Positions 1 to 6,881 are shown, counted from the stretch's first letter. The stretch: 10,981 bases of DNA from an uncultured Roseburia sp. (GCA_947384095.1 CANDFU010000026.1:1-10981), one strand, 5' to 3'. The notes: generated from the sequence alone by a model not told the origin. Numbers and translations are program-made.

Positions 1-1296
1 AAGCTGGCCAATGAATATCAGAAGATAATGGCGGAGGCGCAGATTGCGTTTGACGGAAAGACGTTAAATCTCTATGGCCTGCAGAAATATTTTGAGCACG
101 ATGACCGGGAGATTCGCAGGGCCGCAGTGAAGGCGTATTCTGATTTTTACCACGGCCACGAACAGCGCCTTGAGGAAATCTGGGATGAGCTGATCAGAAT
201 CCGCAATCAGATGGGAAAAAATCTTGGATATGAGAATTTTATCCCGGTCGGCTACTTACAGCAGGGGCGCACGGATTACGGGCAGAAGGAAGTGGAGGCG
301 TTCCGGGAACAGGTGCGGACAGAAATCGTTCCGCTCTGCGAAAAGCTCTATGCGGCCCAGGCAAAACGTCTTGGCCTGGATGCGCTGATGTTTTACGATG
401 AGAAACGTGTGTTTCCGGACGGAAATGCAAATCCGGCGGGGGACGACGATTTCATGGTGGAAGAAGCGAGGAAGATGTATCATGAGATCAGCCCGGAGAC
501 GGGGGAGTTTATTGACTTTATGATCGGGCATGGGATGATGGATTTAAAAAACCGGCCGGGAAAAGCGTCCACCGGCTATATGACCGCCCTTCCGGTTTAC
601 AAGGCTCCGTTTGTGTTTTCCTGCTTTAATCAGACGATCTTTGACATGCAGGTGCTCACGCATGAGCTGGGCCATGCGTTTGCAGGCTATATGGCGATGC
701 GCAGCCAGCCCATCCCGGATTATTATTCAGAGTCCACCGATATCGCGGAGATCCACTCGATGTCCATGGAGCAGTTTGCCTATCCGTATGCAGAGCGGTT
801 CTTCGGAGACGAGGCGGACAAATTCCGCTTTGCGCATCTGCAGGATGCCGTCACATTTGTGCCTTTTGGCGTGGCGGTGGATGAATTTCAGCACATCTGT
901 TATGCGAATCCGGAGATGACGCCAAAGCAGAGGACGCTTGAGTGGAAAAAGCTGGAGGAGATCTATATGCCGTGGCGTAAATACGAGGCGGACGATTTCT
1001 TTGACCGCGGCGGATACTGGTATCACAAGCTGCACATTTACCTCTACCCGTTTTACTATATCAATTACACGCTGACGACGATGGGGGCGATGGAGTTTAA
1101 GAAAAAGAATGCAAAGGACCATGAGAAGGCGTGGGAGGATTATCTGAAGCTGTGCAGGTGCGGCGGGAGCATGAGTTACCTTGAAACGCTTGCACATGCA
1201 GGGTTAAGCAATCCGTTTGCCCCGGGAAGCGTGAAAGAGGCGATGGATGTTGCCAGGGAGGAGCTGATGGGCAGTCCGTTTATGGAGGAATTCTGA
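1..1296 (+). CDS. M3-family oligoendopeptidase (5' partial)
   Basis: Zinc metallopeptidase that probably cleaves short peptides in the cytoplasm. The frame is open from base 1, with nine codons before the first internal ATG at 28, so the gene starts outside the window; 431 residues are present and family members usually have about 550-600, so roughly the first quarter is missing. The zinc site is visible: HELGH at visible residues 221-225 (bases 661-675; H221, H225 and catalytic E222), and the downstream EIHSMSME segment whose first Glu (residue 250) fits the third zinc ligand. The later stretch HIYLYPFYYINY is typical of the substrate-binding wall of M3 peptidases. No signal peptide can be assessed because the N-terminus is absent. 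The stop overlaps the next gene by one base (TGATG), so the two are probably co-translated. The family call is secure; the exact subgroup (PepF-like or other M3B) is not. Confidence 0.93.
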   Translation, partial: KLANEYQKIMAEAQIAFDGKTLNLYGLQKYFEHDDREIRRAAVKAYSDFYHGHEQRLEEIWDELIRIRNQMGKNLGYENFIPVGYLQQGRTDYGQKEVEAFREQVRTEIVPLCEKLYAAQAKRLGLDALMFYDEKRVFPDGNANPAGDDDFMVEEARKMYHEISPETGEFIDFMIGHGMMDLKNRPGKASTGYMTALPVYKAPFVFSCFNQTIFDMQVLTHELGHAFAGYMAMRSQPIPDYYSESTDIAEIHSMSMEQFAYPYAERFFGDEADKFRFAHLQDAVTFVPFGVAVDEFQHICYANPEMTPKQRTLEWKKLEEIYMPWRKYEADDFFDRGGYWYHKLHIYLYPFYYINYTLTTMGAMEFKKKNAKDHEKAWEDYLKLCRCGGSMSYLETLAHAGLSNPFAPGSVKEAMDVAREELMGSPFMEEF

Positions 1297-1613
1297 TGGA
1301 TGAGTTATTGAAAGTTGCAAAGAAGCAGCTGCGTTTTCAGAAAGTGATCGCGCTGTGCCTCGTCCTGATTGCCGTGGTACTGGGCGCGACCGGATATCTG
1401 TTTGTGAATCAGGTGGGACAGATGACGACGGCGCTTCAGGAGACGTCGGCCAGGCTTCAGGAGATCGATGTGGAGGGGATCAACAGTTCCATTTCGGTGA
1501 CGCAGGAGATGTTGGAGAGTGTAGAGGATTTTTCGAAGGCGGTGGACGGCGTCACGGAGAAGGTAAAAGAATTTGACTCCTGGATGCTGGGACTGCTGGG
1601 AGGCGCGCGGTAG
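1296..1613 (+). CDS. small single-span membrane protein, function unknown
   Basis: A 105-residue protein that I do not recognise as a named family. The N-terminus is basic (K7, K10, K11, R14, K17). It is followed by one hydrophobic helix at about residues 18-38, then a soluble, acidic, helix-prone tail (about 40-105) rich in Q, E, S and V with heptad-like spacing, which may form a coiled coil. By the positive-inside rule the short N-terminus would be cytoplasmic and the tail outside. The ATG overlaps the TGA of the M3 peptidase by one base, so translation probably depends on the upstream gene. Its role may be linked to that peptidase, but only by position. It ends 2 bp before the stop of the convergent flavin-reductase gene. 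Confidence 0.8.
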   Translation: MDELLKVAKKQLRFQKVIALCLVLIAVVLGATGYLFVNQVGQMTTALQETSARLQEIDVEGINSSISVTQEMLESVEDFSKAVDGVTEKVKEFDSWMLGLLGGAR

Positions 1614-1615
1614 CG

Positions 1616-2257
1616 TCAGCCTCCCGCCTTATGGCGTTTTTTGGCAATCGGCTTTTTCGGAGAACGGCGCACGCTGTACCCGAAACTGCCGATTTTTTTT
1701 CCGAGAAGGAAATATTCGCCGTGGGAATAGGCGATCAGAGCTGCGCTGTTCAGACGAAACGAGCCTTTTTCGTCCAGATAGGCGTCGTCGACCGTGACGG
1801 CGGCCACGTCCGCGAGAATGAGGTTGTGGCTGCCAAGAGGCGTGATCTGCCGTATACGGCACTCAATCCGGACCGGGCTTTCTGCAATGCCGGGGACGGA
1901 AATTTCCCGTGACGGCAGGGGCGTTAAGGCCATTTCCTTAAACTTGTCCACGTCCCGGCCGGAGCGGACGCCGCAGTAATCGGCTGCGCGCGCAAGCGCG
2001 GCGGTGGTGAGGTTTACGACAAATTCGCCCGACGCTTCGATCATGTGGTAAGAATAGCGTTCGGGCCGGATGGACACCGAGAGCATCGGCGGGTTTGTGC
2101 AGACGGTTCCGGCCCAGGCAACCGTGATAATATTCGGCTTTCCGTCAAGCGCGGGATTATCGCACGCCCTGTCATGTCTGCCCGGATACTGGCAGCTCAC
2201 CATGACGGCGGGCAGCGGGTAGAGCATGTTTCCAGGTTTGAAAGCGTATTCTGCCAT
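1616..2257 (-). CDS. flavin reductase-like (FMN-binding split barrel) protein
   Basis: A 213-residue protein of the flavin reductase-like domain family, which binds FMN in a split beta-barrel; members reduce flavins with NAD(P)H or simply bind FMN. The family pattern is seen from residue 10 to about 190: a start resembling the P-A-V-M-V strand, then NIITVAWAGTVCTNPP (42-57), VSIRPERYSY (61-70), a strand around EFVVNLT (78-84), and SGRDVDKF (99-106), typical of these proteins. The last 16 residues are a lysine/arginine-rich tail after the domain. The start at 2257 has a strong GGAGGA site 7 bases upstream. It is the last gene of the minus-strand operon, 14 bp after DUF4364. Substrate and physiological role cannot be read from the sequence. 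Confidence 0.9.
   Translation of the reverse strand: MAEYAFKPGNMLYPLPAVMVSCQYPGRHDRACDNPALDGKPNIITVAWAGTVCTNPPMLSVSIRPERYSYHMIEASGEFVVNLTTAALARAADYCGVRSGRDVDKFKEMALTPLPSREISVPGIAESPVRIECRIRQITPLGSHNLILADVAAVTVDDAYLDEKGSFRLNSAALIAYSHGEYFLLGKKIGSFGYSVRRSPKKPIAKKRHKAGG
1625..1642 (+). terminator. weak intrinsic terminator for the M3 peptidase unit
   Basis: A 4-bp GC stem CGCC (1625-1628) / GGCG (1633-1636) with a TTAT loop is followed by six T (1637-1642). It lies inside the 3' end of the convergent flavin-reductase gene, the only place available given the 2-bp gap between stops. A second, longer hairpin just upstream, GGGAGGC (1598-1604) / GCCTCCC (1619-1625), shares base 1625 and could compete or assist. 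The stem is short, so efficiency is doubtful. No T tract serves the minus-strand operon here. Confidence 0.4.
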
Positions 2258-2273
2258 GTGAGTCCTCCGTTTT
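2253..2273 (-). repeat. 21-bp ribosome-binding/start cassette, copy 1
   Basis: This stretch is identical base for base to 2783-2803. On the minus strand it contains the Shine-Dalgarno GGAGGA, a short spacer, the ATG and the first bases of codon 2 of the flavin-reductase gene. Both genes begin Met-Ala-Glu. Similarity stops outside the 21 bp. Confidence 0.85.
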
Positions 2274-2787
2274 ATTTCATCAGAATATCCATCAGATAGG
2301 CGTAGACATCTTCGTTTAAATTTTTCCAGTTATTACAGATTGCCTCTGCCTGTTCTTTTTTGCTGACGATTAAGGTCAGATCAATCAGGCTGGTATCGCG
2401 TTCCCGAAACTGGCAGCGGACCGCGTAGGTGTGTCCCGGCGTCCGGTAGTAGTCGGCGACTACGGAATTGATGGTCTTGAGCTTCATTTTATTCGTTTCG
2501 AAGAAAGCGATCGTGTCCTGCTCGATTGCGTCCGTGATTTTATCGCGGAAAAATTCCAGGGTCTCTTTTCCCGCGGCAGTGATAAAGTACTGTGTGTTGT
2601 TGTGTGTCGGCTCCGGGCGGATGAGATCTGCTTCGGCCAGGTCGTTTAAGACCTGCTGGACCCGGAAGTAATCGGTGTAGTCCTGGTCCAGGAAAAAGCC
2701 GGAAATCTGAGTGTTGGTCAGCGGAAAGTCGACTTTATCGAGCATGTTCAGGATCGTGAGCTTATAGATGGTAAATGGTTCCGCCAT
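2272..2787 (-). CDS. DUF4364 family protein (winged-helix-like)
   Basis: A 171-residue protein matching the DUF4364 family of Clostridia. The first about 80 residues read as a winged-helix DNA-binding fold: helices around YKLTILNMLDKV and NTQISGFFLDQ, a recognition-helix region at DYFRVQQVLNDLAEADLI, and a wing ending TQYFITAAGKE. The C-terminal half is mixed alpha/beta without recognisable catalytic residues. The start at 2787 is chosen over an in-frame ATG at 2832 because it has GGAGGA with a 7-base spacer and because the longer form would add 15 basic residues overlapping the radical SAM gene further. Even so it overlaps the end of that gene by 26 bp, implying translational coupling. A transcription-regulator role is inferred from the fold; no target is known to me. 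Confidence 0.87.
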   Translation of the reverse strand: MAEPFTIYKLTILNMLDKVDFPLTNTQISGFFLDQDYTDYFRVQQVLNDLAEADLIRPEPTHNNTQYFITAAGKETLEFFRDKITDAIEQDTIAFFETNKMKLKTINSVVADYYRTPGHTYAVRCQFRERDTSLIDLTLIVSKKEQAEAICNNWKNLNEDVYAYLMDILMK

Positions 2788-3763
2788 GTGAGTCCTCCGT
2801 TTTTTTATAATATTTTCCCTGCCAGAGATCACGTTCTTTTAATTCGCGCTGGATACCGTTTAAGATCCGCTTTTTGTCGGTGCTCCAGAGCGGGGCCAGG
2901 AGCAGCCGGCGCGGTCCGTCCCCGGTCAGGCGGTGAACGACGATTTCCGGCGGCAGAAGTGCGATGGCGTCTGCGGTCAGAGCGATGTAGTCCTCCATGG
3001 CAGGGAGCAGAAACGGTTCCTTTTCGTAGCGTGCGCCGAGTGCGGTCCCTCTCAATATGTGGAGAAGCTGCAGTTTGACGCCCTGCACGGGCAGACGGGC
3101 GACGTGTGAGACGGAGGCGAGCATTTGTTCTTTTGTTTCCCCCGGCAGGCCGAATATCAGATGGAGGATCACGTCGATTCCGCGCAGACGCAGAGCGTGT
3201 ACCGCTTCGTCGCACTGGCAGGGGGAAAAACCGCTCCGGATGCGCCGGTGTGTGTCTGCGTGAACCGTCTGCAGGCCCAGCTCGACCCAGACCGGTTTTA
3301 TGTGGTTTAAATCCTCCAGCAGGTCAAGGACGTCCGGCCCGAGACAGTCGCAGCGCGTTGCAATGGAGAGCGCCGCGATTTCGGGGGGACGGATGGCTTC
3401 CGTAAACAGGGAGCGAAGCCGTGGGACGGGGGCGTAGGTGTTTGTGTATGCCTGGAAATAGGCGATGAATTTCCGGCAGCCTGTCTTTGCGCGAATCCGT
3501 TCTTTTGCATCCGCGATCTGGGCGGCGACGGTCAGGGCCGGGGATGCGGCAAATTCACCGGATCCGCCGGCGCTGCAGAAGACACAGCCGCCCGTGCCGT
3601 CTCTGTCACGATTGGGGCAGGTCATGCCGCCGTTTAAGGAGAGGCGGTAGACTTTTTCGCCAAACGTATCTTTTAAATAAGAATCCAGGGAGAAATAGCG
3701 CTTTCCGTTCCAGAATGCCGGCAGTTCTCCTTTTTTGTGAGTTATATTTTCTGGTTCCTGCAT
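2762..3763 (-). CDS. TIGR01212-type radical SAM protein (YtqA/YhcC-like)
   Basis: A 333-residue radical S-adenosylmethionine enzyme. The iron-sulfur cluster cysteines are C49, C60 and C63 (TCPNRDRDGTGGCVFC), with the long Cys-x10-Cys-x2-Cys spacing typical of the TIGR01212/YhcC group rather than the classic CxxxCxxC. Other family marks are FQAYTNTYA (103-111), the ELGLQT segment (161-166) and HLIFGLPGET (201-210). From memory, the Bacillus subtilis member YtqA has been proposed as MnmL, acting in mnm5(s2)U tRNA wobble modification; that function is transferred here only by family and the usual partner methyltransferase YtqB/MnmM is not in this window. The start at 3763 has AAGGTGA about 7 bases upstream. 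It sits 12 bp after the malic enzyme stop and overlaps the DUF4364 start by 26 bp. Confidence 0.9.
   Translation of the reverse strand: MQEPENITHKKGELPAFWNGKRYFSLDSYLKDTFGEKVYRLSLNGGMTCPNRDRDGTGGCVFCSAGGSGEFAASPALTVAAQIADAKERIRAKTGCRKFIAYFQAYTNTYAPVPRLRSLFTEAIRPPEIAALSIATRCDCLGPDVLDLLEDLNHIKPVWVELGLQTVHADTHRRIRSGFSPCQCDEAVHALRLRGIDVILHLIFGLPGETKEQMLASVSHVARLPVQGVKLQLLHILRGTALGARYEKEPFLLPAMEDYIALTADAIALLPPEIVVHRLTGDGPRRLLLAPLWSTDKKRILNGIQRELKERDLWQGKYYKKTEDSHGGTIYHL
2783..2803 (-). repeat. 21-bp ribosome-binding/start cassette, copy 2
   Basis: Second copy of the 21-bp element at 2253-2273, here providing the ribosome binding site and start of DUF4364 while lying inside the last codons of the radical SAM gene. 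Because it is also coding in another frame here, exact identity is less expected than between two intergenic sites. Confidence 0.85.
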
Positions 3764-3775
3764 CGGCGGATCACC

Positions 3776-4945
3776 TTATTTTCCGATGTAGGATTTTACC
3801 GCGCGGCTGACCGCTTCCGCGACGCGCGGATCAAATGCCTCCGGCATGATAAATTCGTCGCAGAGTTCTTCGTCGGAGACGAGGCCTGCGATCGCTTCCG
3901 CGGCGGCGAGCTTCATCTTTTCCGTGATCCGGGAGGCGCGCCCTTCGAGTGCGCCTTTAAAAATACCGGGAAATGCGACGACATTGTTGATCTGGTTCGG
4001 AAAATCACTCCGGCCGGTCCCTACGATTCTGGCTCCGGCCGCCCTGGCCGCGTCGGGCATGATCTCCGGAACGGGGTTCGCCATTGCAAAAAGGATGGCG
4101 TCGGGGTTCATGGATGCGACCATTTCGGGGCTTACGATGCCGGGGGCAGACACGCCGACAAAGATATCGGCGCCTTTCAGGGCATCGGCAAGCGTACCGT
4201 GCATGTTTTTAAGGTTGGTGCGCGCGGTCATTTTCTGCTGCATCCAGTTTAATTCCGGATCGTCTTTTGCGAGAATGCCCTGACGGTCGCACATCGTGAC
4301 GTCATGGAAACCGTAGGTGAGAAGAAGCTTTGTGATGGCGATTCCTGCGGAGCCGGCGCCGTTTACAACCACACGGCAGCCTTCTTTTTTCTTTCCCGTG
4401 ACTTTTAAAGCGTTGATTATGCCGGCAAGAACCACGATGGCAGTGCCGTGCTGGTCGTCGTGGAATACCGGAATGTCCAGGATTTCCTGCAGCCGTTCCT
4501 CAATCTCAAAACAGCGCGGGGCGGAAATGTCTTCCAGATTGATACCGCCGAACGCCGGAGCGATATTTTTTACCGTGGCGATGATTTCCTCGGTGTCGCG
4601 CGTGTCAAGGCAGATCGGGACGGCGTTGACATTGCCGAATTCTTTGAAGAGAACGCATTTTCCCTCCATCACGGGCATGGCGGCATAGGCGCCGATATTC
4701 CCGAGGCCCAGCACGGCGCTTCCGTCGGAGACGACGGCGATGGTGTTGGCTTTCATGGTGTAGGCGTAGGCTGCCTCCCGGTCGGCGGCGATGACTTTGC
4801 ATGGTTCGGCGACGCCGGGCGTGTAGGCGACGGCGAGGTCTTCCCTGGTGTTTACTTTTGCTTTGGCGGTGGTTTCCAGTTTACCGTTCCACTTTCTGTG
4901 CATAATGAGCGCAGGGTCGGAAAGATTGAAATGATTGTTATCCAT
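3776..4945 (-). CDS. malic enzyme, probably NAD-dependent
   Basis: Decarboxylates malate to pyruvate and CO2 with reduction of NAD(P); cytoplasmic, linking the C4-acid pool to pyruvate. With the start at 4945 the protein is 389 residues, the usual size of short bacterial malic enzymes. Visible motifs: YTPGVAEPC (41-49, with the catalytic-type Tyr), MEGK (93-96, catalytic-type Lys), EDISAPRCFEIE (138-149) and FHDDQHGT (161-168) with the metal-binding acidic residues, GAGSAG (196-201) for the dinucleotide, ANPVPE (289-294) and GTGRSDFPNQINN (309-321). An acidic residue (D220) at the expected end of the second Rossmann strand favours NAD over NADP; this is inference. The start is set by GGAG six bases upstream; in-frame upstream ATGs lack such a site and run into the promoter. 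First gene of the minus-strand operon, with an unusual leader. Confidence 0.95.
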   Translation of the reverse strand: MDNNHFNLSDPALIMHRKWNGKLETTAKAKVNTREDLAVAYTPGVAEPCKVIAADREAAYAYTMKANTIAVVSDGSAVLGLGNIGAYAAMPVMEGKCVLFKEFGNVNAVPICLDTRDTEEIIATVKNIAPAFGGINLEDISAPRCFEIEERLQEILDIPVFHDDQHGTAIVVLAGIINALKVTGKKKEGCRVVVNGAGSAGIAITKLLLTYGFHDVTMCDRQGILAKDDPELNWMQQKMTARTNLKNMHGTLADALKGADIFVGVSAPGIVSPEMVASMNPDAILFAMANPVPEIMPDAARAAGARIVGTGRSDFPNQINNVVAFPGIFKGALEGRASRITEKMKLAAAEAIAGLVSDEELCDEFIMPEAFDPRVAEAVSRAVKSYIGK

Positions 4946-4958
4946 AGTAATCTCCATT

Positions 4959-5027
4959 CCGGAGCGTTTACGCGATGAGGCGACTGCCATCAGACAAATT
5001 TGTGACGCTCCGGCACAAATCTGCCTG
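4959..5027 (-). promoter_or_regulatory. structured leader of malic enzyme (candidate pseudoknot/switch)
   Basis: Read on the minus strand, bases 5027-5014 pair with 5004-4991 in a continuous 14-bp stem (two G-U pairs) around a 9-base loop, 5013-5005 (CCGGAGCGT). Bases 4967-4959 (ACGCTCCGG) are the exact reverse complement of the entire loop and end three bases before the Shine-Dalgarno GGAG (4955-4952). Between them, GATGGC / GCC..ATC at 4991-4974 can form a small extra hairpin. Loop and distal segment could pair as a pseudoknot or as an alternative to the first stem, either way altering access to the malic enzyme start. No U tract follows, so control would be translational rather than by intrinsic termination. 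I do not recognise it as a known riboswitch class. The pairing is directly visible; function is inference. Confidence 0.6.
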
Positions 5028-5069
5028 TGAAAAATCGGCACGTCAGTCTGATCCTCCCCGTTTTCATAA

Positions 5070-5098
5070 ATCATATCATTATCATTTTCACAAATCAA
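5070..5098 (-). promoter_or_regulatory. promoter of the malic enzyme operon
   Basis: On the minus strand a -35 TTGATT (5098-5093) and a -10 TATGAT (5075-5070) are separated by exactly 17 bp in AT-rich DNA. Transcription would start near 5063, giving a leader of about 118 nt before the start at 4945 that contains the whole hairpin described at 4959-5027. The octamer CACAAATC occurs both across this -35 region (5090-5097) and in the leader stem (5014-5021), so a protein operator is also possible. Confidence 0.65.
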
Positions 5099-5110
5099 GA
5101 AAATTAGGAC

Positions 5111-5139
5111 TTCCTATTTTAAAAAAAGTAGTGTATAAT
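5111..5139 (+). promoter_or_regulatory. promoter of rho
   Basis: A perfect -10 TATAAT (5134-5139) lies in an AT-rich stretch, with a poor -35 (TTCCTA, 5111-5116) at 17 bp spacing. The predicted start near 5146 gives a leader of about 80 nt before rho. It points away from the malic enzyme promoter, so the two divergent units share a short control region. The -10 is convincing; the -35 is weak. Confidence 0.55.
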
Positions 5140-5227
5140 ACATTCATCAAAAATTCATTTTGTCATTTCAGACATGATTCCCAGCGTGATTGGCAACAAA
5201 AAAATGGAAGAGAATAAGGAGCAGCAT

Positions 5228-6820
5228 ATGAGAGAAAAATATGAGAGCCTGTCGGCGGTTGTGCTGAAAGACCTCGCGAGGGCGCGGGGACTTAAAAATA
5301 TTTCTAATATGAAGAAGAGTGCATTGATCGAGCTGATGCTGGCGGAGGACGAGCGTCAGGCAAAGGAAAAGCCGGAGAAGACGGAAAAGCCGGAGCGGGC
5401 AGAAAAAGCAGAGCGCGCGCCGCGGGATGGGAATGCGCCGGCGGTACGCGACGCATCCGTCCGTGACGGCCATGCGGCAAAGGAAAATACGGCGCAGCGT
5501 GCCGCGGACACAGCGCGGGAAGGAAATCCTGCCCGCGAGAATCCGCCGTTGCGGGAAGGAGGGGCTGTCCGCGAGAACGTGCCGGGACGGGAAAACGGCG
5601 CGGTTCGTGAGAATATGGCGGGGCGCGAAAGCGCGCAGCGGGAGAGCACGGGGCGCGACAGTACGTCGCCGGACGAGACGATCATGAATCTGGACAGCGG
5701 CATTACCGCGAACGGTATCCTTGAGGTGATGCCGGACGGCTATGGGTTTATCCGCTGTGAGAATTATATGCCGGGAGAAAATGATGTTTATGTCTCTCCG
5801 TCGCAGATCCGCAAGTTTAATTTAAAGACAGGGGATATTGTGACCGGCAATACAAGGGTGAAGACGCAGCAGGAGAAGTTTTCGGCGCTGCTTTATGTGA
5901 CGACGATCAACGGCTATCATCCGGGAGTGGCGCAGCGGAGGAAGAATTTTGAGGATCTGACGCCGATTTTCCCGAATCGGAGAATCCGGCTGGAGCGTCC
6001 GGGATGCAGCGTGGCGATGCGTATTGTGGATCTTGTATCGCCCATCGGAAAGGGGCAGCGCGGTATGATTGTTTCCCAGCCGAAAGCGGGAAAGACGACG
6101 CTGCTCAAGGAGATAGCAAAGTCCGTGACGGCGGGGAATCCGGGCATGCATCTGATCATCCTGCTGATCGACGAGCGTCCGGAGGAGGTGACGGATATCA
6201 AAGAGGCGATCGCCGGGGACAATGTGGAGGTAATCTACTCCACATTCGACGAGCTTCCGGAGCATCATAAGCGTGTCTCGGAGATGGTGACGGAGCGGGC
6301 CAAGCGCCTGGTGGAGCACGGAAAAGATGTCATGATTCTGCTGGACAGTATCACAAGGCTTGCGAGAGCGTACAACCTGACGGTTCCGCCGAGCGGCCGC
6401 ACGCTTTCCGGGGGGCTGGATCCGGCCGCCTTACATATGCCGAAGCGTTTTTTTGGCGCGGCCCGCAATATGCGCGAGGGAGGGAGCCTGACAGTGCTTG
6501 CGACAGCGCTTGTGGACACGGGGAGTAAGATGGACGACGTGATTTTCGAGGAGTTTAAGGGGACCGGCAATATGGAGCTTGTGCTGGACCGCAAGCTTTC
6601 GGAGAAGCGGGTTTTCCCGGCGATCGATATCGTCAAGTCCGGCACACGGCGCGAGGACCTTCTTCTGGAGCCGCAGGAGCAGGAAGCGGTGGACGCGATG
6701 CGCAAGGCCATCAACGGCATGCGCACCGACGACGCGGTGGAGAATATTCTGAATATGTTTGCCAGAACCAGAAACAACCAGGAGTATATCAATATGGTGA
6801 AAAAGACCAGAATCATTTAA
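5228..6820 (+). CDS. rho: transcription termination factor Rho with low-complexity insert
   Basis: Hexameric RNA-dependent ATPase that binds nascent RNA and dislodges RNA polymerase. The start at 5228 is set by AAGGAG (5216-5221) six bases upstream; earlier in-frame ATGs at 5174 and 5204 have no such site. The protein is 530 residues versus about 420 for E. coli Rho. Order of parts: Rho_N/SAP-like domain (about 5-42); a charged, R/E/N/G/A/P-rich insert (about 43-150); the RNA-binding OB fold (about 158-225, with [19 protein letters not shown]); the ATPase domain with Walker A PKAGKTT (285-291), Walker B VMILLDS (368-374), Q-loop SGRTLSGG (389-396) and R-loop [11 protein letters not shown] (445-455). 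All catalytic motifs are intact. No convincing terminator separates it from rpmE other than the unusual one at 6821-6875. The identity is certain; the role of the insert is unknown. Confidence 0.98.
   Translation: MREKYESLSAVVLKDLARARGLKNISNMKKSALIELMLAEDERQAKEKPEKTEKPERAEKAERAPRDGNAPAVRDASVRDGHAAKENTAQRAADTAREGNPARENPPLREGGAVRENVPGRENGAVRENMAGRESAQRESTGRDSTSPDETIMNLDSGITANGILEVMPDGYGFIRCENYMPGENDVYVSPSQIRKFNLKTGDIVTGNTRVKTQQEKFSALLYVTTINGYHPGVAQRRKNFEDLTPIFPNRRIRLERPGCSVAMRIVDLVSPIGKGQRGMIVSQPKAGKTTLLKEIAKSVTAGNPGMHLIILLIDERPEEVTDIKEAIAGDNVEVIYSTFDELPEHHKRVSEMVTERAKRLVEHGKDVMILLDSITRLARAYNLTVPPSGRTLSGGLDPAALHMPKRFFGAARNMREGGSLTVLATALVDTGSKMDDVIFEEFKGTGNMELVLDRKLSEKRVFPAIDIVKSGTRREDLLLEPQEQEAVDAMRKAINGMRTDDAVENILNMFARTRNNQEYINMVKKTRII
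5561..5632 (+). repeat. 36-bp tandem repeat in the Rho insert
   Basis: Two adjacent 12-codon units encode [12 protein letters not shown] (Rho residues 112-123) and [12 protein letters not shown] (124-135). Looser R-E-N/G/S/D spacings continue on both sides. The units differ at several codons, so the duplication is not recent or is under amino-acid-level selection. Confidence 0.8.
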
Positions 6821-6875
6821 AAACAGCTTGCTTTCATATATATCGTATGCTATAATAAACCCGCTGTTTGTTTTT
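6821..6875 (+). terminator. terminator-like inverted repeat enclosing the rpmE promoter
   Basis: AAACAGC, directly after the rho stop (6821-6827), is the exact complement of GCTGTTT (6863-6869), which is followed by GTTTTT. The 35-base loop is long for an intrinsic terminator but contains a further short pairing (CATA 6835-6838 / TATG 6846-6849). RNA reading through from rho would contain both arms; RNA started at the internal promoter would not. The evidence is complementarity only. Confidence 0.35.
6828..6856 (+). promoter_or_regulatory. promoter of rpmE
   Basis: A -35 TTGCTT (6828-6833) and a perfect -10 TATAAT (6851-6856) are separated by 17 bp, starting 8 bases after the rho stop codon. 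Transcription would begin near 6863, leaving a leader of about 120 nt before rpmE. This would let L31 and downstream genes be expressed independently of rho. Confidence 0.75.
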
Positions 6876-6881
6876 GGGACG

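Noticed and set aside
1616..2257. Several plus-strand open frames opposite the minus-strand operon
   Set aside because: They overlap well-supported conserved genes, have no ribosome sites, and encode no recognisable family; high GC at codon position 3 leaves long antisense frames open.
2788..2832. Longer DUF4364 start at 2832
   Set aside because: It adds 15 basic residues encoded inside the radical SAM gene and ignores the strong GGAGGA site before 2787.
4946..5098. In-frame 51-codon N-terminal extension of malic enzyme
   Set aside because: It begins at the -35 hexamer of the likely promoter and covers the leader hairpin, lacks a ribosome site, and would make the protein longer than the family; GGAG before 4945 gives the normal 389-residue enzyme.
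5174..5227. Earlier ATG starts for rho (5174, 5204)
   Set aside because: Neither has a Shine-Dalgarno, while AAGGAG is perfectly placed for 5228, which also matches where the SAP-like domain begins.
5356..5703. Minus-strand open frame with Ser-Arg repeats opposite rho
   Set aside because: It is the antisense reading of the R/E-rich insert of Rho; the repeat pattern follows from the coding strand and there is no ribosome site or family match.
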